From: Paenibacillus etheri
GTDB lineage: Bacteria; Bacillota; Bacilli; Paenibacillales; Paenibacillaceae
NCBI RefSeq assembly: GCF_001012825.1
Contig: NZ_LCZJ02000021.1
Location: 1 to 44,212, forward strand
Direction of reading: 5' to 3'
Length of the DNA stretch: 44,212 nt
Shown piece after piece: positions 35,345 to 44,212 of this stretch; the stretch's first letter is position 1, and every line of letters starts with the position of its first letter. Both the position numbers and the translations under genes were made by a program. Under the pieces are notes generated by a model. The model was not told the DNA's origin. It did not search any database and worked only from the letters and a program-made list of their open reading frames with translations.

Positions 35345-36598
35345 ATGGAAAAATTAATGATTGGCGGTGGACGTCCGCTAGAGGGCGTTGTAACCATCAG
35401 TGGAGCAAAGAATAGTGCTATTGCACTTATTCCTGCGGCGATTTTAGCCGAATCTGAAGTTGTTCTTGATAATTTACCGTCCCTTAGTGATGTGGCCGTT
35501 TACTCCGAAATCTTGCAAGAGCTTGGCGCAAGTGTATCTTGGTCAGGCAACCAGATGAAAATTGATCCTTCGCGTATTGTATCTATACCTATGCCTAATG
35601 GTCCGGTTAAGAAACTTCGAGCTTCATATTATATGATGGGAGCTCTACTTGGAAGATTCAAAGAAGCAACAATAGGTCTTCCTGGTGGTTGTAATTTCGA
35701 ACCTCGTCCAATCGATCAGCATATCAAGGGATTCGAGGCACTGGGAGCAACAGTTACCAACGAACATGGTTCTATCCACTTATATGCTAAAGAACTACGC
35801 GGTGCGAAGATTTATTTAGATGTATCAAGCGTAGGTGCCACTATTAACATCATGCTGGCGGCTTCACGTGCCAAAGGCTCCACAATTATTGAAAATGCGG
35901 CTAAAGAGCCTGAGATTATAGATGTAGCAACCCTATTGAACTCTATGGGCGCTGTTATTAAAGGCGCTGGTACAGAAACCATCAGAATCGAAGGGGTTTC
36001 GGAGATGCACGGTTGCCGTCACTCCATTATTCCCGATCGGATTCAAGCAGGAACTTATATGATTGCCGCTGCGGCTACGCGTGGTAATGTGTTGATAGAT
36101 AACGTTATTCCTAAGCACTTGGAAGCTTTAACGGCCAAGCTTTTAGAGATGGGCGTTGATATTGAAGAGCTTGATGAAAGTATTCGCGTTATAGGTAGAG
36201 CTAAATATGAGCACGCAGATGTCAAAGCGCTGACCTATCCTGGCTTTCCTACAGATTTACAATCTCCTATGACAAGTATGTTGACGCAGGCCGAAGGTGT
36301 TAGTGTACTTAGCGATTTTGTCTACAGCAACCGATTTAAGCATGTGCCAGAATTGGTACGAATGGGCGCAAAGATCCGCGTTGAAGGCCGTTCTGCAATT
36401 ATTGAGGGTGGTAAACTTAACGCTGCAAAAGTGAAAGCGACTGATTTACGGGCAGGTGCTGCTCTTGTCATTGCTGGGTTGACGGTAGGGGATGGAATCA
36501 CCGAGGTGACCGGCGTAGAATATATTGACCGTGGTTATGATAATTTAGTGAGCAACCTTCGACAACTTGGTGCTCATGTTTGGCGTGAGAACGAATAA
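35345..36598 (+). CDS. murAB: UDP-N-acetylglucosamine 1-carboxyvinyltransferase (second MurA type)
   Basis: First committed step of peptidoglycan synthesis: adds enolpyruvyl from PEP to UDP-GlcNAc. A 417-residue inside-out alpha/beta barrel. The Cys that fosfomycin attacks is Cys116 in [11 protein letters not shown], and Lys22-Asn23 (SGAKNSA) is present. Position between fbaA and rho is that of B. subtilis murZ (murAB), the second paralogue. The ribosome site TAGGGGG is 14 nt upstream, longer than usual, so weak initiation is possible. Confidence 0.95.
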   Translation: MEKLMIGGGRPLEGVVTISGAKNSAIALIPAAILAESEVVLDNLPSLSDVAVYSEILQELGASVSWSGNQMKIDPSRIVSIPMPNGPVKKLRASYYMMGALLGRFKEATIGLPGGCNFEPRPIDQHIKGFEALGATVTNEHGSIHLYAKELRGAKIYLDVSSVGATINIMLAASRAKGSTIIENAAKEPEIIDVATLLNSMGAVIKGAGTETIRIEGVSEMHGCRHSIIPDRIQAGTYMIAAAATRGNVLIDNVIPKHLEALTAKLLEMGVDIEELDESIRVIGRAKYEHADVKALTYPGFPTDLQSPMTSMLTQAEGVSVLSDFVYSNRFKHVPELVRMGAKIRVEGRSAIIEGGKLNAAKVKATDLRAGAALVIAGLTVGDGITEVTGVEYIDRGYDNLVSNLRQLGAHVWRENE

Positions 36599-36605
36599 AA
36601 TTAGG

Positions 36606-36668
36606 ATATCCCGTTTGGAAGGAGTTTTATTTTGCTTATTTACCGCATATATCCTTCCAAAATGGGTA
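36606..36668 (+). other. Long hairpin between murAB and rho
   Basis: CCCGTTTGGAAGGA (36610-36623) pairs imperfectly with TCCTTCCAAAATGGG (36652-36666) over a 27-nt loop. No T run follows. It may end murAB or lie in the rho leader. Confidence 0.5.
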
Positions 36669-36761
36669 TTAATATCTTAATGGGCATTTTAATAGACTCA
36701 TCATTTTGCCTAGTAGATAGACTAGGGGAACTCATTTAAAAATTGAATAGGTGGTTATTAC

Positions 36762-38114
36762 ATGGATCTTCAAATTTCCGATTTGGAAGAAATGAAGCTG
36801 ACCGAGTTGTATAAGCTGGCCAAGAAATACCAGATTCCTTACTACGGACAGCTGAAGAAACGGGAACTGATCTTTGCGATCCTTCGGGCACAGGCAGAGC
36901 AAAGCGGTCTTATGTTTATGGAAGGCGTACTGGAAATTCTACCCGAGGGCTATGGATTTCTAAGGCCGATTAACTATTTGCCCAGCGCTGAAGATATTTA
37001 TATCTCAGCCTCACAAATTCGGAAGTTTGATCTCAGAAGCGGAGATCTTGTGTCTGGGAAATGCCGGACACCGAAAGAAAATGAACGATATTTTGGACTG
37101 CTTCAAGTCAATGCCGTTAATGGTGAGAACCCTGCTAGCGCAGCGGAGCGACTTCATTTTCCAGCATTAACACCACTTTATCCGCAAGACAAGCTACCGC
37201 TTGAAACATCCCCTACTCATTTGTCTACCCGAATAATGGATTTGCTCGCTCCTGTAGGTTTGGGGCAGCGGGGTTTGATTGTAGCACCTCCTAAAGCAGG
37301 AAAAACGCTCCTCTTGAAAGAAATTGCCAATAGTATTTCCACTAATAATCCTGAAATTGAGCTCTTTGTATTGCTAATAGATGAACGTCCAGAAGAAGTA
37401 ACCGATATGCAACGTTCTGTAAAAGGCGAAGTGGTTGCATCGACGTTTGATGAGCTTCCAGAGAATCATATTAAAGTGGCCGAACTTGTGTTGCAAAGGG
37501 CTCTTCGTTTAGTTGAGCACAAGAAGGATGTAGTTATTCTTTTAGATAGCATTACCCGTCTGGCGCGTGCGTATAATCTTGTGGTTCCACCATCTGGACG
37601 TACACTTAGTGGGGGGATTGACCCAGCAGCCTTTCATCGGCCGAAGCGGTTTTTTGGCTCTGCACGTAATGTGGAAGAAGGCGGTTCACTGACTATTTTA
37701 GCAACTGCTTTAATTGATACCGGATCACGTATGGATGATATTATTTATGAAGAGTTTAAGGGTACCGGTAATATGGAGCTTCATTTGGACCGCAAATTGG
37801 CGGAACGCCGTATATTCCCTGCTATTGATATTCGTCGTTCAGGTACACGCCGTGAAGAAGTACTCTTGAGCAAAGAAGAACTCGATACGATCTGGGCGAT
37901 TCGCAAAAACATGAATGAATCCTATGATTTTGTAGAGGGATTCATCAAAAAGCTGCGTGATACAAAGACTAATGCTGAATTCTTAGCATCATTTGACGTT
38001 GCCGGAGCTAAACAATCGCCAAATGGAACAGCAAGTAGCGGGGGAACGTCCAACAGTGGTACGGCTGCTCGTCGCACAACACGTGCGAAGACTTCTTCAG
38101 TGCCTACAACTTGA
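36762..38114 (+). CDS. rho: Transcription termination factor Rho
   Basis: Hexameric RNA helicase that ends transcription at Rho-dependent sites. A 450-residue protein with the N-terminal Rho domain, an RNA-binding cold-shock-like domain ([33 protein letters not shown]), Walker A at 175-182 (APPKAGKT), Walker B ([16 protein letters not shown]) and the Q and R loops ([11 protein letters not shown] region). A 35-residue Ser/Gly/Thr-rich, low-complexity tail is longer than in B. subtilis Rho. An ATG with AGGTGG upstream. Confidence 0.96.
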   Translation: MDLQISDLEEMKLTELYKLAKKYQIPYYGQLKKRELIFAILRAQAEQSGLMFMEGVLEILPEGYGFLRPINYLPSAEDIYISASQIRKFDLRSGDLVSGKCRTPKENERYFGLLQVNAVNGENPASAAERLHFPALTPLYPQDKLPLETSPTHLSTRIMDLLAPVGLGQRGLIVAPPKAGKTLLLKEIANSISTNNPEIELFVLLIDERPEEVTDMQRSVKGEVVASTFDELPENHIKVAELVLQRALRLVEHKKDVVILLDSITRLARAYNLVVPPSGRTLSGGIDPAAFHRPKRFFGSARNVEEGGSLTILATALIDTGSRMDDIIYEEFKGTGNMELHLDRKLAERRIFPAIDIRRSGTRREEVLLSKEELDTIWAIRKNMNESYDFVEGFIKKLRDTKTNAEFLASFDVAGAKQSPNGTASSGGTSNSGTAARRTTRAKTSSVPTT

Positions 38115-38139
38115 GAATTGATAATAAGAGGAGACTAAC

Positions 38140-39417
38140 ATGTATTTGGTATATGCCGACGGGCAAGGAAACGTATATGATCATCCTGAACTGTACGGGC
38201 TAGCCCGTAGTGGGGATATGATCGTTGAAATGCTGGAGGAAGAGTTGATTCCGCTACCTGAGGGTGCTACTCTTGTGGGCTTGCCTAGTACACGGGCGGT
38301 GGGCATGGATCCTGAGACCGGTGAAATGATGTCGCTGCCAGAAGGATCACAGGCTGTAGGAGTGCTGCTGCCTCAGGGCTATACTCGCTTATGTCTTCCT
38401 GGCTATGTGAAGACAGACAAGTCTTACAAGCTTCCTTTATTTGGGTATTCAGCTGTTGTGTGGAAGGATGGCGGGTTCTATGTAGCGGCGGACCCAACCG
38501 ATAATCCGGAGAAGTGGAATCCGCTGAACTGTGATAAACAGGATCTTGAGGTAAGCGTTGGCGAATTGACCGCCAAATATCCTGATAACCGTCTCTATGA
38601 GCATCTTTCTAACTGTGCGCTTGGTTATGAATGCCTCACTTCCTCCAATACCTTTTTAGGGCGTTGGGAGGGCGGTGTACCTGTCTCTTATTCATGTAAT
38701 GCTGGATGTTTTGGCTGTATTTCTGAGCAACCTGATGATAGTGGTTTTGTGTCTCCACAGACTCGGATGAATTTCCGACCAACCGTCAATGAAATTTCAC
38801 AAGTTATGCTGGAGCATTTGAAGACCCCTGAATCGATTATCAGTTTTGGACAAGGCTGTGAAGGGGAACCTTCTACGCAGGCAAAACTTATTATAGAAGC
38901 AATTCGTGAAGTACGCTCGATTACTGACATGGGCTACATCAATATCAACACCAATGCTGGCTTAAGCGATCATATTCGTGGAATTGTCGATGCTGGGCTG
39001 GATCTGATGCGTGTCAGCACGATCAGTGCTCTAGATGATCATTACAATGCTTATTACAAACCACGTGGCTACACATTGGCTAATGTAGAGAAGTCTTTGA
39101 AATATGCTGCCTCGCAGGGTGTTTACACATCGATCAACTATCTGATTTTCCCTGGAGTAACTGATCGCGAAGAAGAGATTGAGGCGATGGTGGAGTTTGT
39201 AAGACGTACGGATTTGAAGCTTATTCAGATGCGTAATCTGAACATTGATCCAGAGAGTTATCTGGAGTTAATTCCTCCTGCTAAGGGTGAAATTCTCGGC
39301 ATGAAGACGATGCTGGAAATTTTCCGGGACGAATTGCCGGATGTTGTTATTGGTTCTTACACGCATGTACCACCAGCAAATATGGCTCGGGTAAAGCAAC
39401 GGCAGCTCAACGTTTAA
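38140..39417 (+). CDS. Radical SAM protein of unknown function
   Basis: A 425-residue radical SAM enzyme. The cluster motif is C186-x3-C190-x2-C193 (CNAGCFGC), followed by the GGE-type motif (FGQGCEGEPS), strand motifs (INTNAG) and a SAM-binding end (NLNIDPE). The first 170 residues form a distinct domain (LVYADGQGNVYDHPELYGLARSGD..., then VVWKDGGFYVAADPTDNPEKWNP) I do not recognise. It contains the extra cysteines C85, C131, C159 and C165. It starts 26 nt after rho, ribosome site GAGGAG, and is probably transcribed with it, though rho and rpmE are adjacent in B. subtilis. Product unknown. Confidence 0.9.
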   Translation: MYLVYADGQGNVYDHPELYGLARSGDMIVEMLEEELIPLPEGATLVGLPSTRAVGMDPETGEMMSLPEGSQAVGVLLPQGYTRLCLPGYVKTDKSYKLPLFGYSAVVWKDGGFYVAADPTDNPEKWNPLNCDKQDLEVSVGELTAKYPDNRLYEHLSNCALGYECLTSSNTFLGRWEGGVPVSYSCNAGCFGCISEQPDDSGFVSPQTRMNFRPTVNEISQVMLEHLKTPESIISFGQGCEGEPSTQAKLIIEAIREVRSITDMGYININTNAGLSDHIRGIVDAGLDLMRVSTISALDDHYNAYYKPRGYTLANVEKSLKYAASQGVYTSINYLIFPGVTDREEEIEAMVEFVRRTDLKLIQMRNLNIDPESYLELIPPAKGEILGMKTMLEIFRDELPDVVIGSYTHVPPANMARVKQRQLNV

Positions 39418-39548
39418 TAGAGTAAATGTACCAATGAATTACCAATGAAACATATTGATCAATTGAATTTTTCGTGCTAAAATACCACAGTGTAATCATA
39501 TAACTCTGGGTCCGCATGAGGCTTAGGGCATGAGAGGTGAAATTCAAA

Positions 39549-39746
39549 ATGCAAGCAGCAATTCAACCAAAGTATAACTTAACTAAGGTAACCTGCGCAT
39601 GTGGCAACTCTTTCGAAGCTGGCTCTGTTAAACAAGAGCTTCGTGTTGAAATTTGCTCCAGCTGCCATCCTTTCTTCACTGGCAAGCAGAAGTTCCTGGA
39701 TGCCGGCGGTCGCGTTGATAAATTCAAGAAGAAATACGGTATCTAA
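39549..39746 (+). CDS. rpmE: 50S ribosomal protein L31, zinc-binding type
   Basis: A 65-residue L31 of the C+ type: Cys16-x-Cys18 and Cys36-x2-Cys39 form the zinc site ([17 protein letters not shown]). Cells store zinc in such L31 and replace it with a zinc-free type under starvation. The ATG at 39549 has GAGGTGA 8 nt upstream; the longer GTG frame at 39537 lies inside that site. Followed by a strong terminator. Confidence 0.96.
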   Translation: MQAAIQPKYNLTKVTCACGNSFEAGSVKQELRVEICSSCHPFFTGKQKFLDAGGRVDKFKKKYGI

Positions 39747-39781
39747 TTGGAATAGTCGCTTAGCGGCTTAATGGTTAGATC

Positions 39782-39816
39782 GAGCCCCCAGCTTTCTCGC
39801 TGAGGGGCTCATTTTA
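39782..39816 (+). terminator. Terminator after rpmE
   Basis: GAGCCCCCAGC (39782-39792) pairs with GCTGAGGGGCTC (39799-39810), one bulged A, then ATTTTAT. Confidence 0.85.
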
Positions 39817-39826
39817 TGTCTTGGAG

Positions 39827-39855
39827 TTGATTTTTGTCCGAGCGTAAGCTATACT
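39827..39855 (+). promoter_or_regulatory. Promoter of the SRP RNA gene
   Basis: TTGATT (39827-39832), 17-nt spacer, TATACT (39850-39855). Start expected at 39861-39862, exactly at the mature RNA end deduced from the closing stem. Confidence 0.75.
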
Positions 39856-39860
39856 TAAGT

Positions 39861-40134
39861 TCGCCGTGCTAGACGGGGAGGTAGCGGTGCCCTGTAACTC
39901 GCAATCCGCTGTAGCGAGGTTGAATTCCTGTTAGAGGTGCTATCGATGTGAGGCCTTGGTTCCTACGGGCTGTGTTGACGGTTGGGTCCTCCGCAATGAG
40001 TGCTTATGAACCTGGTCAGGTCCGGAAGGAAGCAGCCATAAGTAAGTTTACTCTTGTGCCGGAGGGTGGCCTAGCTCGAGCAGTCATGTAGGGTTGCCGC
40101 TTGGATCGTAGTCATCAATAACAGGTGCACGGTT
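39861..40134 (+). ncRNA. scr: Signal recognition particle RNA, large Firmicutes type with Alu domain
   Basis: Scaffold of the SRP that binds Ffh and delivers membrane proteins. Recognised by GTGCTAGACGGGGAGGTAGC and CAATCCGCT (Alu domain), GGGTCCTCCGCAATGAG, the universal helix 8 GTCAGGTCCGGAAGGAAGCAGC, and GCCGGAGGGTGGCC. GCCGTGC (39863-39869) pairs with GCACGGT (40127-40133) to close the molecule. About 273 nt, like B. subtilis scRNA. It precedes dnaX as in B. subtilis. No other gene lies in 39747-40269. Confidence 0.95.
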
Positions 40135-40153
40135 TATAATTCTGTTTATAACA

Positions 40154-40187
40154 GCATCTTTGCCACAAGCAAAGATGCTTTTTGTTT
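40154..40187 (+). terminator. Terminator after SRP RNA
   Basis: GCATCTTTG (40154-40162) pairs with CAAAGATGC (40170-40178), then TTTTTG. Confidence 0.9.
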
Positions 40188-40269
40188 TTGGTCAATAGCC
40201 GATGAATATAGTATAATAAATTTGCGACAAATGCCGGGAAAGAGGCAGCCTAAGAGAGGGTAATGCATA

Positions 40270-42033
40270 GTGGAACATATCGCGCTGTACCGTGCTTGGC
40301 GGCCGCAGTCGTTTCAAGACATGGTTGGACAACAGCACATTATCCAAACGCTGCAGAACGCAATTCGTGAACAGCGGGTTTCGCATGCCTATCTGTTCAG
40401 TGGTCCGCGGGGAACTGGTAAGACAAGTGCTGCTAAAGTTTTAGCGAAAGCGGTCAATTGTGAACGTGGGCCAGGTCCGGAGCCTTGCAACGAGTGTCCT
40501 TCTTGCTTGCGAATCACTGCGGGTAATGTGATGGATGTGCAGGAAATAGACGCGGCATCTAACCGGGGCGTAGAAGAGATTCGCGACCTCCGGGACAAGG
40601 TGAAATATGCACCTACCGAGGTGCGCCGTAAAGTGTATATTATTGATGAAGTGCATATGCTGACAACAGAAGCATTTAATGCGCTATTAAAGACATTGGA
40701 AGAACCGCCTTCACATGTAATGTTCATCCTTGCGACTACGGAGCCTCATAAATTGCCAGCGACGATCATCTCTCGTTGTCAGCGCTTTGACTTCCGTAGA
40801 GTAGCTTTGGAAGAGCAGACAGCACATCTAAGCGCTATCTGTGAGAAGGAAGGGATTACAGCCGATGTTAACGCATTGCAGTATATTGCCCGCCTTTCTG
40901 ATGGGGGAATGCGCGATGCAGTGAGTTTGCTGGATCAGATTTCATCTTTTACAGATGGCAAAGTTACGTATGAACAAGTGCTAGGGATGACCGGAGGGAT
41001 ACCTTCTGAGCAATTTGCACGTCTTGCCACTGCCATTTTGGAAGGTGATATGGGTCTTCTACTGGAGCTTGTTGAACAGCTTATGCATGAAGGTAAGAGT
41101 GCTGATAAATGTCTAGAGAATCTTATGTATTATTTCCGTGATTTATTGATGATTAAGATGGTACCCGGGGCCGATCAACTGACTGAGCGAGTGCTTAATC
41201 CCGCCGAATTTAAAGATATGGCCACCGCATTTTCTCGGGATCGTCTGTTTCAGATCGTAGATACACTTAATAAGTACCTAGGTGAAATGAAGTATGCTAC
41301 TCATCCGCAGACGTTGTTTGAGGTTGCGCTGATGAAGCTTTGTAGCTTGCAGCAAGAGGAAAGTGAGACTCCGTTAGGTGCATTGCAGGCTGGATCAGGG
41401 GCGAATGCTCCTGCAGTCCACTCTGGTGAACTGGATCTGCTCAAGAGACAGATTGTTGCGCTGGAGAAAAAGCTGGAACAGGCATTGCAGTCCGGTGGTA
41501 TTTCCGGAGGTGGGCGAGATGGTGCTTCTTCTGCGAAATCAAATTCAGCTCCAAGCTCTGCACCGAGAATCTCTGCACCCTCCAAAATGCCTCCAAATGT
41601 AGATAAGTTTATTGCTGGTAAGGATAGTCCGGATTTTGCAGCTATCTACAAACAGTGGAGTCTTGTCTTGCAAGGGGTAAAAGAGGAGAAGGTAACGGTT
41701 CATGCGTGGTTTGTAGACGGTGAGCCTGTATCTGTAATGGACGATGCGGTGCTTGTTGCATTCAAGAACACGATTCATCGCGATACAACGGAGAAGCCAG
41801 CAAATAGACAGGTCATTGAGAATGTGCTTGCAGCACGTCTTGGTAAACCTTATAGATTGGTTACTATAATGCAGCGCGATTGGAACGAAGCTGCTCAGAA
41901 GTCAGTGGGACAGCCTAGCAAAGAAGAATTACGGCTAGAGCATGAACATGACACTGCAGAAGCGAAATCTGAACCATGGATTGATGAGGCTATCCAGCTT
42001 TTTGGAGAAGACCTTGTTGTCATAAAAGAGTAA
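40270..42033 (+). CDS. dnaX: DNA polymerase III subunits gamma/tau
   Basis: ATPase of the clamp loader that puts the DnaN clamp on DNA and holds polymerases together. The 587 residues contain the AAA+ domain with Walker A at 45-52 (GPRGTGKT), the zinc module Cys64/73/76/79, Walker B (VYIIDEVHML), sensor 1 (FILATTEPHKLPATIISRCQRF), domain III, and a C-terminal tau region after a Gly/Ser/Ala-rich linker near 385-440. GTG start with AGAGGG 10 nt upstream. No convincing A-AAA-AAG slippery site for a gamma form was seen. Confidence 0.96.
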   Translation: MEHIALYRAWRPQSFQDMVGQQHIIQTLQNAIREQRVSHAYLFSGPRGTGKTSAAKVLAKAVNCERGPGPEPCNECPSCLRITAGNVMDVQEIDAASNRGVEEIRDLRDKVKYAPTEVRRKVYIIDEVHMLTTEAFNALLKTLEEPPSHVMFILATTEPHKLPATIISRCQRFDFRRVALEEQTAHLSAICEKEGITADVNALQYIARLSDGGMRDAVSLLDQISSFTDGKVTYEQVLGMTGGIPSEQFARLATAILEGDMGLLLELVEQLMHEGKSADKCLENLMYYFRDLLMIKMVPGADQLTERVLNPAEFKDMATAFSRDRLFQIVDTLNKYLGEMKYATHPQTLFEVALMKLCSLQQEESETPLGALQAGSGANAPAVHSGELDLLKRQIVALEKKLEQALQSGGISGGGRDGASSAKSNSAPSSAPRISAPSKMPPNVDKFIAGKDSPDFAAIYKQWSLVLQGVKEEKVTVHAWFVDGEPVSVMDDAVLVAFKNTIHRDTTEKPANRQVIENVLAARLGKPYRLVTIMQRDWNEAAQKSVGQPSKEELRLEHEHDTAEAKSEPWIDEAIQLFGEDLVVIKE

Positions 42034-42046
42034 TGTAAACATACTA

Positions 42047-42060
42047 GCGCAAATTTGCGC
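42047..42060. other. 14-bp perfect palindrome between dnaX and ybaB
   Basis: GCGCAAATTTGCGC, fully self-complementary, 22 nt before ybaB. Could be an operator or a hairpin tip; no known factor matches by eye. Confidence 0.5.
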
Positions 42061-42081
42061 ATTCCAAAGGAGAGACGATGT

Positions 42082-42393
42082 ATGAATAATATGAACCAAA
42101 TGATGAAGCAAGTTAAGAAAATGCAGGAGCAAATGCTTAAAGCTCAAGAAGAGCTAGGTGGCAAAGTAATTGAGGGCTCATCTGGTGGCGGTGTAGTTAC
42201 AGTTCAAGTGAATGGTCACAAGAAGTTGCTTTCTATTCAAATTAAGCCAGAAGCTGTTGATCCGGAAGATGTTGAAATGCTGCAGGATTTAGTAATCACT
42301 GCGGTTAATGATGCTTTGACTCAAGCTGAAGAGCTTGCGAACAATGATATGGGTAAATTTACTGGCGGAATGAAGATCCCAGGCTTGTTCTAA
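42082..42393 (+). CDS. ybaB: YbaB/EbfC nucleoid-associated protein
   Basis: A 103-residue small DNA-binding protein that dimerises like tweezers and coats DNA. The N-terminal helix ([22 protein letters not shown]) and the strand-loop segment ([20 protein letters not shown]) are family hallmarks; the Met/Gly-rich tail is typical. The ATG at 42082 has AAAGGAGA 8 nt upstream; an upstream ATG frame from 42055 lacks one. Lies between dnaX and recR, as in almost all bacteria. Confidence 0.95.
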   Translation: MNNMNQMMKQVKKMQEQMLKAQEELGGKVIEGSSGGGVVTVQVNGHKKLLSIQIKPEAVDPEDVEMLQDLVITAVNDALTQAEELANNDMGKFTGGMKIPGLF

Positions 42394-42431
42394 TCACTCA
42401 TTCCACTTTCGTCTAAAGGAGAATAATTAAT

Positions 42432-43031
42432 TTGTATTATCCCGAACCGCTAGCCAAGCTGATCGATGCTTTTACGCGCTTGCCCGGGATAGGGCCGAAG
42501 ACAGCCGCCCGGTTAGCTTTTCATGTGCTTAACATGAAAGAGGATGACGTTATCGATTTTGCTAAAGCGCTAGTAAGCGTCAAACGTAATCTTCATTATT
42601 GCTCCGTCTGCTGTAATATTACGGATACGGACCCCTGTAAGATATGTCAGGACAAAACCAGAGATCCTTCAGTGATCTGTGTGATCCAAGACTCTAAAGA
42701 TTTGGTGGCAATAGAACGCACCAAAGAGTTTAATGGGTATTATCATGTTCTTCAGGGTGCAATTTCACCTATGGAAGGTATAGGCCCTGATGATATTCGC
42801 TTGAAGGAATTATTGACTCGCCTGAGTGATGAAAGAGTAAGTGAGCTTATCATGGCGACCAATCCCAACATTGAGGGTGAGGCAACGGCGATGTATATTT
42901 CTCGTCTAGTTCGGCCTTTTGAGATTAAAATCACCAGAATAGCCCATGGCTTGCCTGTTGGTGGCGATCTTGAATATGCCGACGAGGTTACCTTGTCCAA
43001 AGCGTTGGAAGGTCGTCGTGAGCTATTCTAG
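42432..43031 (+). CDS. recR: Recombination mediator protein RecR
   Basis: Helps RecO load RecA on gapped DNA. A 199-residue protein with helix-hairpin-helix ([17 protein letters not shown]), zinc finger C57/C60/C69/C72, and a Toprim domain ([12 protein letters not shown]... [12 protein letters not shown]). TTG start with AAAGGA about 10 nt upstream. Read together with dnaX and ybaB. Confidence 0.96.
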   Translation: MYYPEPLAKLIDAFTRLPGIGPKTAARLAFHVLNMKEDDVIDFAKALVSVKRNLHYCSVCCNITDTDPCKICQDKTRDPSVICVIQDSKDLVAIERTKEFNGYYHVLQGAISPMEGIGPDDIRLKELLTRLSDERVSELIMATNPNIEGEATAMYISRLVRPFEIKITRIAHGLPVGGDLEYADEVTLSKALEGRRELF

Positions 43032-43053
43032 TAGCTCTAAAGTCGTGTTTTTC

Positions 43054-43085
43054 AAAAGGAGGCCCCTTGGGCCTCCTTTTTTTGT
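43054..43085 (+). terminator. Terminator after recR
   Basis: AAAGGAGGCC (43055-43064) pairs with GGCCTCCTTT (43070-43079), then TTTT. Confidence 0.92.
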
Positions 43086-43167
43086 TCTAAGTTTGTCCCT
43101 ATCCCGATATGAATGAGAATAACGAGATGTAATTTTGCATCGAAATTATTCTAAGGAGGAATGGGTA

Positions 43168-43419
43168 ATGGGATGGTGGAGATCATTTTGGCGGGGGACA
43201 GACGAAGAACAGAGTAGAAAAGATACGGAGGGCTGGGAAACGTTGCTGGAGGTTCGTAAGGCGCAATCGGAGTGGGAGAGAGCGTACCTAATGTTTGATG
43301 AAGCGTTGGGTCAAGATCAAATTGATTACGCTATTTATATTCTGGAGGCAGCAGAGCGTAAATATCAGATACATCTCAAGCATGCAAAGAGTATTGGATT
43401 AAATAGCAGTCAGATGTAG
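43168..43419 (+). CDS. yaaL: YaaL-family protein (DUF2508)
   Basis: An 83-residue helical protein of unknown role, always between recR and bofA. Two long helices rich in charged residues (WETLLEVRKAQSEWERAYLMFDEAL and DYAIYILEAAERKYQIHLKHAKSIG) carry the family wording. The ATG at 43168 has AAGGAGG 8 nt upstream; the frame is open back to 43135 without a site. Followed 32 nt later by bofA. Confidence 0.88.
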   Translation: MGWWRSFWRGTDEEQSRKDTEGWETLLEVRKAQSEWERAYLMFDEALGQDQIDYAIYILEAAERKYQIHLKHAKSIGLNSSQM

Positions 43420-43451
43420 GCGCTAGTCAAAAGGAAATAGGAGGGATCAAT

Positions 43452-43718
43452 ATGCTAAGAATGTTAGCTATAGGAGTACTGGTCATATCGGTTGTGTTGC
43501 TGAGTATAATTGTATTTCGGAAAAAACTTGGCTTTGGCTGGCTTAGTCTGTTCGGAGTTCATTTGGTACTGGCTGCGCTCGCAATATATGTTGTCAATTT
43601 CTCAGGCTTGATCACACAGGTTCATATTCCATTGAATCCGGCAACCATAGGCGCAGTAACGGTTCTTGGTCTTCCGGGAGTGGTAATGTTAATAGGATTA
43701 AGAATAATTTTGTTTTAA
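43452..43718 (+). CDS. bofA: Pro-sigma-K processing inhibitor BofA
   Basis: Membrane protein of the mother cell that holds SpoIVFB inactive until the forespore signals. An 88-residue protein with two or three hydrophobic segments (MLAIGVLVISVVLLSIIVF, LSLFGVHLVLAALAIYVVNF, and TVLGLPGVVMLIGLRIILF). The conserved HIPLNPATIGAVTVLGLPGV segment matches the BofA C-terminal motif. TAGGAGGG precedes the ATG. Lies just upstream of an rrn operon, as in B. subtilis. Confidence 0.93.
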   Translation: MLRMLAIGVLVISVVLLSIIVFRKKLGFGWLSLFGVHLVLAALAIYVVNFSGLITQVHIPLNPATIGAVTVLGLPGVVMLIGLRIILF

Positions 43719-43721
43719 TGC

Positions 43722-43751
43722 TTGACGTAGGTTTGAAAAATATGATACATT
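43722..43751 (+). promoter_or_regulatory. rrn promoter P1
   Basis: TTGACG (43722-43727), 18-nt spacer, TACATT (43746-43751). Confidence 0.6.
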
Positions 43752-43828
43752 AAGTCTCGCCCCTTTGGACAAGATGTTGATTGACAACTTGCTGAAACGG
43801 TAAGCGAAAAAAGAAATTAAAAAAACGC

Positions 43829-43858
43829 TTGACGAAAACAAAGGTGCTGTGATATATT
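43829..43858 (+). promoter_or_regulatory. rrn promoter P2 and antitermination leader
   Basis: TTGACG (43829-43834), 18-nt spacer, TATATT (43853-43858). It is followed by GATCTTTGAAAACTGAAC at 43905-43922, the usual boxA-containing leader of Firmicutes rrn operons. The two promoters share the same -35. No gene lies between bofA and 16S. Confidence 0.7.
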
Positions 43859-44018
43859 ATAAAGGTCGCTGCTGACAAGCAACGACGACGAAAGATGAGA
43901 CATTGATCTTTGAAAACTGAACAACGAGTGAGTAGGAAATCACGAAAGTGAAATCCAAAATAGAGAATTAATTTTCTCGTCAGATGTTTCAAAATGAGCA
44001 TATCGCTCTTTTCAATAC

Positions 44019-44212
44019 TAATTGGAGAGTTTGATCCTGGCTCAGGACGAACGCTGGCGGCGTGCCTAATACATGCAAGTCGAGCGGAGTTATTTTGAAA
44101 GCTTGCTTTCAAAATAACTTAGCGGCGGACGGGTGAGTAACACGTAGGCAACCTGCCCCTTAGACTGGGATAACTACCGGAAACGGTAGCTAATACCGGA
44201 TAATTTCTTTCT
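44019..44212 (+). rRNA. rrs: 16S ribosomal RNA, 5' part
   Basis: AGAGTTTGATCCTGGCTCAG (the 27F site) begins at 44026, so the mature end is near 44019. Typical Firmicutes sequence follows (GACGAACGCTGGCGGCGTGC, V1 hairpin, GGCGGACGGGTGAGTAACACG). The gene continues past the window. Confidence 0.97.

Noticed and set aside
41460-41475. Possible dnaX slippery site (GAG AAA AAG)
   Set aside because: Lacks the full A-AAA-AAG heptamer and no stimulatory hairpin or early stop in the -1 frame was established.

Overview
The window is a chromosomal segment of a low-to-moderate GC, endospore-forming Gram-positive bacterium, most likely a Paenibacillus or close relative. Gene content and order match the Bacillus subtilis core: guaB-dacA-pdxS-pdxT-serS-tRNA-Ser, tadA, then SRP RNA-dnaX-ybaB-recR-yaaL-bofA-rrn. 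Sporulation genes (spo0F, bofA, a small spore protein), flagellar stator genes and class A PBP, NlpC/P60 and AbrB-type proteins all fit. The assignment rests on recognised protein families and synteny; no search was run. Nothing looks like a phage, transposon or CRISPR array.

Layout. 1-137: the end of a 5S rRNA and its terminator, closing an upstream rrn operon. 138-6690: housekeeping block for GMP synthesis (guaB), cell wall trimming (dacA), PLP synthesis (pdxS-pdxT), serS and tRNA-Ser(UGA). 6780-8560: an unknown small protein, a small SspP-like spore protein too short for usual ORF cut-offs, and a lipoprotein. 8600-9720: an acetyltransferase and tadA on the minus strand. 9721-10092: a dense cluster of DnaA boxes, a structured repeat and a nested leader hairpin in front of a large orphan sensor histidine kinase, followed by rluF. 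13200-18700: motA-motB, a small unknown gene, a pterin carbinolamine dehydratase, a cytochrome c, a second acetyltransferase and two paralogous secreted NlpC/P60 hydrolases. Each hydrolase gene sits behind a c-di-AMP (ydaO-type) riboswitch and a WalR-like direct repeat. 19000-26800: a membrane protein with an M1 peptidase, ywhD, an AbrB-like regulator with zinc ribbon and HTH, a class A PBP (pbpG-like) and a secreted Asp-box propeller protein. 27000-39820: ywiB-argS, a subtilisin-like protease, rpoE, pyrG, spo0F, fbaA, murA2, rho, a radical SAM protein and rpmE. 39820-44212: SRP RNA, dnaX-ybaB-recR, yaaL, bofA, then tandem rrn promoters and the start of a 16S rRNA.

How the parts connect. Spo0F and a kinase resembling phosphorelay kinases lie in the same window, and the kinase and tadA share an intergenic region loaded with DnaA boxes, which suggests a link between replication and sporulation or a DnaA-titration site. 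The pyrG leader carries all the parts of the known CTP-sensing reiterative transcription attenuator. spo0F has a near-perfect sigma-H promoter. The two NlpC/P60 genes look like a wall-homeostasis module sensing c-di-AMP and probably WalRK. Compared with B. subtilis, the near-origin block (tadA to SRP RNA) is split here by about 30 kb that includes the argS-to-rpmE block, which B. subtilis keeps elsewhere.

Several starts were moved from the longest ORF to one with a well-spaced Shine-Dalgarno sequence (guaB, pdxT, motA, motB, rluF, ywiB, rpoE, rpmE, ybaB, yaaL and the propeller protein).
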